From assembly GCA_902798675.1 (NCBI GenBank), contig CADBXQ010000022.1, forward strand, positions 1 through 8,971: 8,971 bases of DNA, written 5' to 3'. Positions 5,953-8,971 of the stretch are shown here, piece after piece (the first letter of the stretch is position 1; each line of letters opens with the position of its first letter). The position numbers and the translations under genes are program-made. The notes beneath the pieces were generated by a model. It did no database searches. It had not been told where the DNA came from and saw only the letters and a program-made list of their open reading frames with translations. The stretch is from Oscillospiraceae bacterium. Lineage in GTDB: Bacteria; Bacillota; Clostridia; Oscillospirales; Ruminococcaceae.

Positions 5953-7264
5953 TTTTATCTTTCCTCCGAAGAACACTCAAAAAAAATCCATCACAGTTAA
6001 TTTTTCCATTAATCATGGTTAACATATTTTCAGCATTTGAGAAATATTTTCTAACAAACTTTGGGATATCACACAACTCGAATTCTTGATTGTCAGCTAA
6101 AAATTCATTAACAACCCTCTCATTTTCAGCTTTTCTCAAAGTGCATGTTGAATAAATCAAATATCCTCCACATTTTACGCTTTTTGAAGAAGAGTATAGT
6201 ATTTTTCTTTGAATATCAGTTAATTTCTTAACGTCTTCTTGTTTCTTATATTTAATTTCGGGCTTTCGACCAACAACTCCAAATCCCGAGCAGGGAACGT
6301 CGCAAAGAACCAAATCAAAACTTTCTCCAAACTCGTCCCGAGCGTCAAAAACCATTCCCCGAACGCCATCTATCCCCAGCCGCTTTGCATTTTGCCGAAT
6401 CAGCTCAACTCGTTTGGGGAGGATGTCGCAAGCAACAATTGCAGCAGACGTTTCTTGAGCAATTGTTAAAGCTTTCCCCCCGGGGGCGGCGCAAACGTCT
6501 AAAACGCTGCGGGGATTGAAAAATGAGGCAACCTGCGCGCAGAGCTGGGATGAAATGTCTTGAATGTGAAAAAAGCCTTTTGAAAATGATCCAGTCGCCG
6601 CAACGTTTCCCCCTTCAATCAGCAAACAATTTGTCAACTGGCAGGTTTTGGTTTTGATTCCTTCCTCTTCAAGCTTGCGCGCAAGTTCGATTTGAGTTGT
6701 TCTTTTGGAGTTAACTCTGATTGCAACAACGGATTTTTCCAGTTGCTTCCGAAGAAAATTTTGCGCAATGTCAAAGCCATAATCCTCAATTAAACTTTTA
6801 ACTATCCATTCAGAACAAGATGACATGATTGATAAGCATTTGACTCTGTCGTCTTTTTTGAGCGGCGTGCTAAAATATTTGCCTTTTCGAATAAACTCCC
6901 TGAGAACAGCATTGACAAACCCTGAAGCGCGCTTGTTTTTCGAAATTTTAGCAAGGTTGACATATTCATTAACAACAGCATAGTCTTGGCTTTTCATATA
7001 TAATAGCTCATAAATGGCCATCTCGAGGATTGTTCGAACTTGGTTTTGAATTTTCTTAACTTTGGAATATTGGGATATTATGTGATCTAGGGTTAATTTT
7101 CTTTCCAAAACACCATAAAAAAGCCTTGAAACCAGCTCGCGATTTATTGATTTTTGGGCTTTAAATCTCAAAAACGAGTTTAAAACAATGTTTGAATATC
7201 CACCTTCAACTAAAACTCGATATAGCAACGTCATCGCGGCCTTTCTTGGATTGCTTTCAGTCAT
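5945..7264 (-). CDS. rsmB: 16S rRNA (cytosine-967-C5)-methyltransferase RsmB
   Basis: RsmB (Sun/Fmu) makes m5C967 in 16S rRNA using SAM. The 439-residue protein has an N-terminal NusB-like RNA-binding domain (about 1-130, beginning NPRKAAMTLLYRVLVEGGYS), a linker, and a Rossmann-type methyltransferase domain. In that domain are FFHIQDISSQ at 231-240, the SAM loop DVCAAPGGK at 256-264, DVPCSG at 322-327 and YSTCT at 371-375. C374 is expected to be the cysteine that attacks C6 of the target base, and C325 the one that helps release the product. The C-terminal CDGFF (424-428) is typical of the family. Length is normal. The ATG lies within the last codons of the upstream metallopeptidase (8-base overlap) with no strong ribosome binding site, which suggests coupled translation. 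Its own end overlaps rlmN. Confidence 0.95.
   Translation of the reverse strand: MTESNPRKAAMTLLYRVLVEGGYSNIVLNSFLRFKAQKSINRELVSRLFYGVLERKLTLDHIISQYSKVKKIQNQVRTILEMAIYELLYMKSQDYAVVNEYVNLAKISKNKRASGFVNAVLREFIRKGKYFSTPLKKDDRVKCLSIMSSCSEWIVKSLIEDYGFDIAQNFLRKQLEKSVVAIRVNSKRTTQIELARKLEEEGIKTKTCQLTNCLLIEGGNVAATGSFSKGFFHIQDISSQLCAQVASFFNPRSVLDVCAAPGGKALTIAQETSAAIVACDILPKRVELIRQNAKRLGIDGVRGMVFDARDEFGESFDLVLCDVPCSGFGVVGRKPEIKYKKQEDVKKLTDIQRKILYSSSKSVKCGGYLIYSTCTLRKAENERVVNEFLADNQEFELCDIPKFVRKYFSNAENMLTMINGKINCDGFFLSVLRRKDKID
5963..5967 (-). promoter_or_regulatory. Ribosome binding site setting the rlmN TTG start
   Basis: GGAGG inside the 3' end of rsmB lies 10 bases before TTG at 5952. The alternative GTG at 5976 lies upstream of it and has no such site. 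Confidence 0.65.
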
Positions 7265-7949
7265 TATCTCTGCTGTTTATAAAAAGTCTGAGCAACTGCG
7301 CAAGAGACAGCAGCAACGCAACAACATATGTCATGGAAGCAGCCCAAAGGACTTTTTTAGCCCCTCCAATTTCTTGTGAATTTAATAGACCTCCGGACTG
7401 GATTATTGAGATCGCCCTCATGCTGGCGTTAAATTCAACAGGCAACGTCACAAATTGAAAAACAGTTGTTAGCAAAAAAAATCCTATGGCTATGTGGAAC
7501 ATAATTGGCAGATTTGCAAAAACACCAACAAGAACAACTGGCAGATATATCCAATTGCTCATTTTTATCGCAGGAACCATTGCAGCTCTCAATTTAACAG
7601 GAACATATTTACGCGCATGTTGAATCGCATGGCCTGCTTCATGGGCTGCAACTCCAACAGCAGCTATTGAATCCTCGTCATAGTTTTTTGCGGAAAGCCT
7701 CAGCACATTGGCCCTGGGATCAAAATGGTCTGTCAGATGCCCCCCGATTTTTTCAATTCGAACGTTTCTGAGCCCTTCCATGTCTAAAATTCTTCTTGCA
7801 GCCTCAGCGCCGGTCATTCCTCTTGAATTTCTCTCTCCAGAATATTTGTTATAAATCATGTTCACTCTGGCATTAACTATAAATATTAATAAAAGTATTG
7901 GAACAATAACAAATAAATAATACATATAGTCATTTAAATAAAAAGTCAT
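7257..7949 (-). CDS. YugP-type membrane zinc metallopeptidase
   Basis: A member of the neutral zinc metallopeptidase family found widely in Firmicutes (YugP, Pfam Zn_peptidase_2). The ATG at 7949 gives 230 residues; a GTG at 7958 lies only 2 bases from the GAGG at 7961-7964, too close to use. Features in order: a membrane helix at about 8-26, a soluble stretch with MTGAEAARRIL (45-55) and HLTDHFDPR (71-79), the gluzincin motif HEAGH at 103-107 with two zinc histidines and the catalytic glutamate, two membrane helices at about 132-166, LPVEFNAS (169-176) whose E172 probably provides the third zinc ligand, and a last helix at about 205-223. Substrates are not established for this family; membrane-protein quality control is a common guess. 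It sits between fmt and rsmB, which are adjacent in B. subtilis, and overlaps rsmB by 8 bases. Confidence 0.9.
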   Translation of the reverse strand: MTFYLNDYMYYLFVIVPILLLIFIVNARVNMIYNKYSGERNSRGMTGAEAARRILDMEGLRNVRIEKIGGHLTDHFDPRANVLRLSAKNYDEDSIAAVGVAAHEAGHAIQHARKYVPVKLRAAMVPAIKMSNWIYLPVVLVGVFANLPIMFHIAIGFFLLTTVFQFVTLPVEFNASMRAISIIQSGGLLNSQEIGGAKKVLWAASMTYVVALLLSLAQLLRLFINSRDND

Positions 7950-7967
7950 AAAAATCACTTCCTCACA

Positions 7968-8888
7968 TTAGTTTAATATGGTTCCTTTTTCTATAGCGCT
8001 GCCGTTTAAAAAATCCTTTGCGAGCATTTTCTTCTTGCCTTCAAGCTGAACTTCAACAAACTCAACAGCTCCGGTTTTGCAAGCAACTATAAATTTTTTT
8101 TTGCTCAAAATTTCTCCAGGTCTTCCAAAATATTCGTCATTTAGAATGCTTTTATACACTTTTAATTTTTTTTCACCTAAATAACAATATGCACATGGCC
8201 AGTCGGATAGGCCACATACTTTGTGGTGAACCGTCTCCGATGAAGCAGAAAAGTCAATTTTTGCGATTTCTTTAGTCAAAATAGGCGCATATGTTGCCTT
8301 TTCGTCATCTTGAGGCAAGCGGCTTGCAGTTTGATTTTCGATTTCTGATAGCGTCTGGCAAAGCAAATCCGCTCCCATGGGCGCCAACCTTTTAAAAAGT
8401 TCCGCTGCCGTCTCATTCTCCCCAATTTGAGTTTGAACCATTCTTATTATATCACCCGTGTCAAGCCCCTCGGCCATATACATAGTTGTCACGCCAGTCA
8501 CTTTATCGCCATTTAGAATGCTTGACTGGATTGGCGAGGCCCCCCTATATTTTGGAAGCAGTGAAGCGTGAACATTAACGCAACCATATCGAGGAATCTC
8601 CAGAATTTCTTTCGGCAAAATTTGGCCATACGCGACAACTGCTATGAGATCTGGGTTGATTTTCTTCAAAATTTCAACCTGCTCCGGATTTTTCAAAGTT
8701 TTGGGTTGATATACAGGGATTTTATTTTCAACAGCCTTAATTTTGACTGCGGAGGGCGTTATAATCTTTTTTCGGCCGACCGGTTTGTCTGGCTTTGTGA
8801 AGACAGCAACAACTTCATGACCTTCCTCCAAAAGCCGCAAAAGAGCCAAAGATGCAAATTCGGGCGTTCCCATAAAAACAACTCTCAT
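7968..8888 (-). CDS. fmt: Methionyl-tRNA formyltransferase
   Basis: Fmt transfers a formyl group from 10-formyl-tetrahydrofolate to Met-tRNA for translation initiation. The 306-residue protein opens with the typical MRVVFMGTPEFA. It carries the catalytic trio N105 and H107 (VNVHASLLPKYRGASPIQ, 104-121) and D143 in GLDTGD (141-146), matching E. coli N106, H108 and D144. The formyl-folate-binding N-terminal domain spans about 1-190. The C-terminal OB-like tRNA-binding domain starts near 205, with the usual KIDFS and the GLSDWPCAY segment. Length is normal. The ATG at 8888 has only a weak purine tract (GAGAGAG) upstream. The gene lies 29 bases after the end of def and 18 before the metallopeptidase, within the operon. 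Confidence 0.96.
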   Translation of the reverse strand: MRVVFMGTPEFASLALLRLLEEGHEVVAVFTKPDKPVGRKKIITPSAVKIKAVENKIPVYQPKTLKNPEQVEILKKINPDLIAVVAYGQILPKEILEIPRYGCVNVHASLLPKYRGASPIQSSILNGDKVTGVTTMYMAEGLDTGDIIRMVQTQIGENETAAELFKRLAPMGADLLCQTLSEIENQTASRLPQDDEKATYAPILTKEIAKIDFSASSETVHHKVCGLSDWPCAYCYLGEKKLKVYKSILNDEYFGRPGEILSKKKFIVACKTGAVEFVEVQLEGKKKMLAKDFLNGSAIEKGTILN

Positions 8889-8917
8889 GTTAAAAACAAC
8901 TCTCTCTCAAGAATTTT

Positions 8918-8971
8918 TCAGCCGCGGTATAAATTTTTGACTTTGTCTAGAAAAACAATTCCATCCAGATG
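8918..8971 (-). CDS. def: Peptide deformylase, C-terminal fragment
   Basis: The last 17 codons of a gene that continues beyond the window: HLDGIVFLDKVKNLYRG, then TGA at 8918-8920. HLDG is the end of motif III of peptide deformylase (HExxH followed by L-x-G), so the first codon seen is the second zinc histidine. The -LDGI-F-D+V- continuation is typical of Def. The enzyme removes the formyl group from nascent proteins, undoing the reaction started by the neighbouring fmt. The def-fmt order is very common in bacteria, and the call rests on this pairing as well as on the short sequence. Confidence 0.85.
   Translation of the reverse strand, partial: HLDGIVFLDKVKNLYRG

Overview
The window is dominated by AT-rich, low-GC Firmicutes DNA, most likely from an anaerobic, spore-forming member of the Clostridia in the Oscillospiraceae/Ruminococcaceae sense. 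The evidence is a Gram-positive gene order, strong GGAGG-type ribosome binding sites, several TTG starts, a PASTA-domain Ser/Thr kinase, and a tiny spoVM-like sporulation gene. The first ~270 bases do not belong with the rest. They are about 61% GC by hand count and encode a piece of a Bacteroidetes-type two-component-regulator propeller protein, so the left end looks like a chimeric join of two genomes, probably an assembly or amplification artefact.

Layout, left to right. (1) 1 to ~273: foreign propeller fragment on the + strand. (2) ~259-792, minus strand: a membrane-anchored M23/LytM-type peptidase gene. It is cut off by the join and also carries an in-frame TAA that separates the N-terminal membrane part (391-792) from the start of the catalytic domain. 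(3) 793-919: divergent promoter region. (4) 920-1196, + strand: a 55-residue two-helix membrane protein followed by a 27-residue SpoVM-like peptide. (5) 1202-1234: a hairpin with A/T flanks that can terminate transcription from both sides. (6) 1260-8971, minus strand: one long, tightly packed housekeeping operon, read from right to left as def (last codons only), fmt, a YugP-type zinc metallopeptidase, rsmB, rlmN, prpC, prkC, rsgA.

The operon joins initiator-tRNA formylation and deformylation (fmt, def), 16S and 23S rRNA methylation (rsmB, rlmN), small-subunit maturation (rsgA), and a reversible Ser/Thr phosphorylation switch (prkC kinase, prpC phosphatase) that senses cell-wall fragments. 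This is the classical Firmicutes order also seen in Bacillus subtilis (def-fmt-rsmB-rlmN-prpC-prkC-rsgA, with spoVM a few genes further on). Here a metallopeptidase sits between fmt and rsmB, and spoVM converges on rsgA from the other strand. Adjacent genes overlap by 8 bases or are separated by 18-53 bases, with no internal terminator visible.

I see no tRNA, rRNA, CRISPR array, insertion sequence or riboswitch. I do not see a previously undescribed system. The items most worth a second look are the unlisted spoVM gene and its small membrane-protein partner, the interrupted M23 gene with the chimeric joint on its zinc-ligand motif, and the lack of phosphorylatable residues in the PrkC activation loop.
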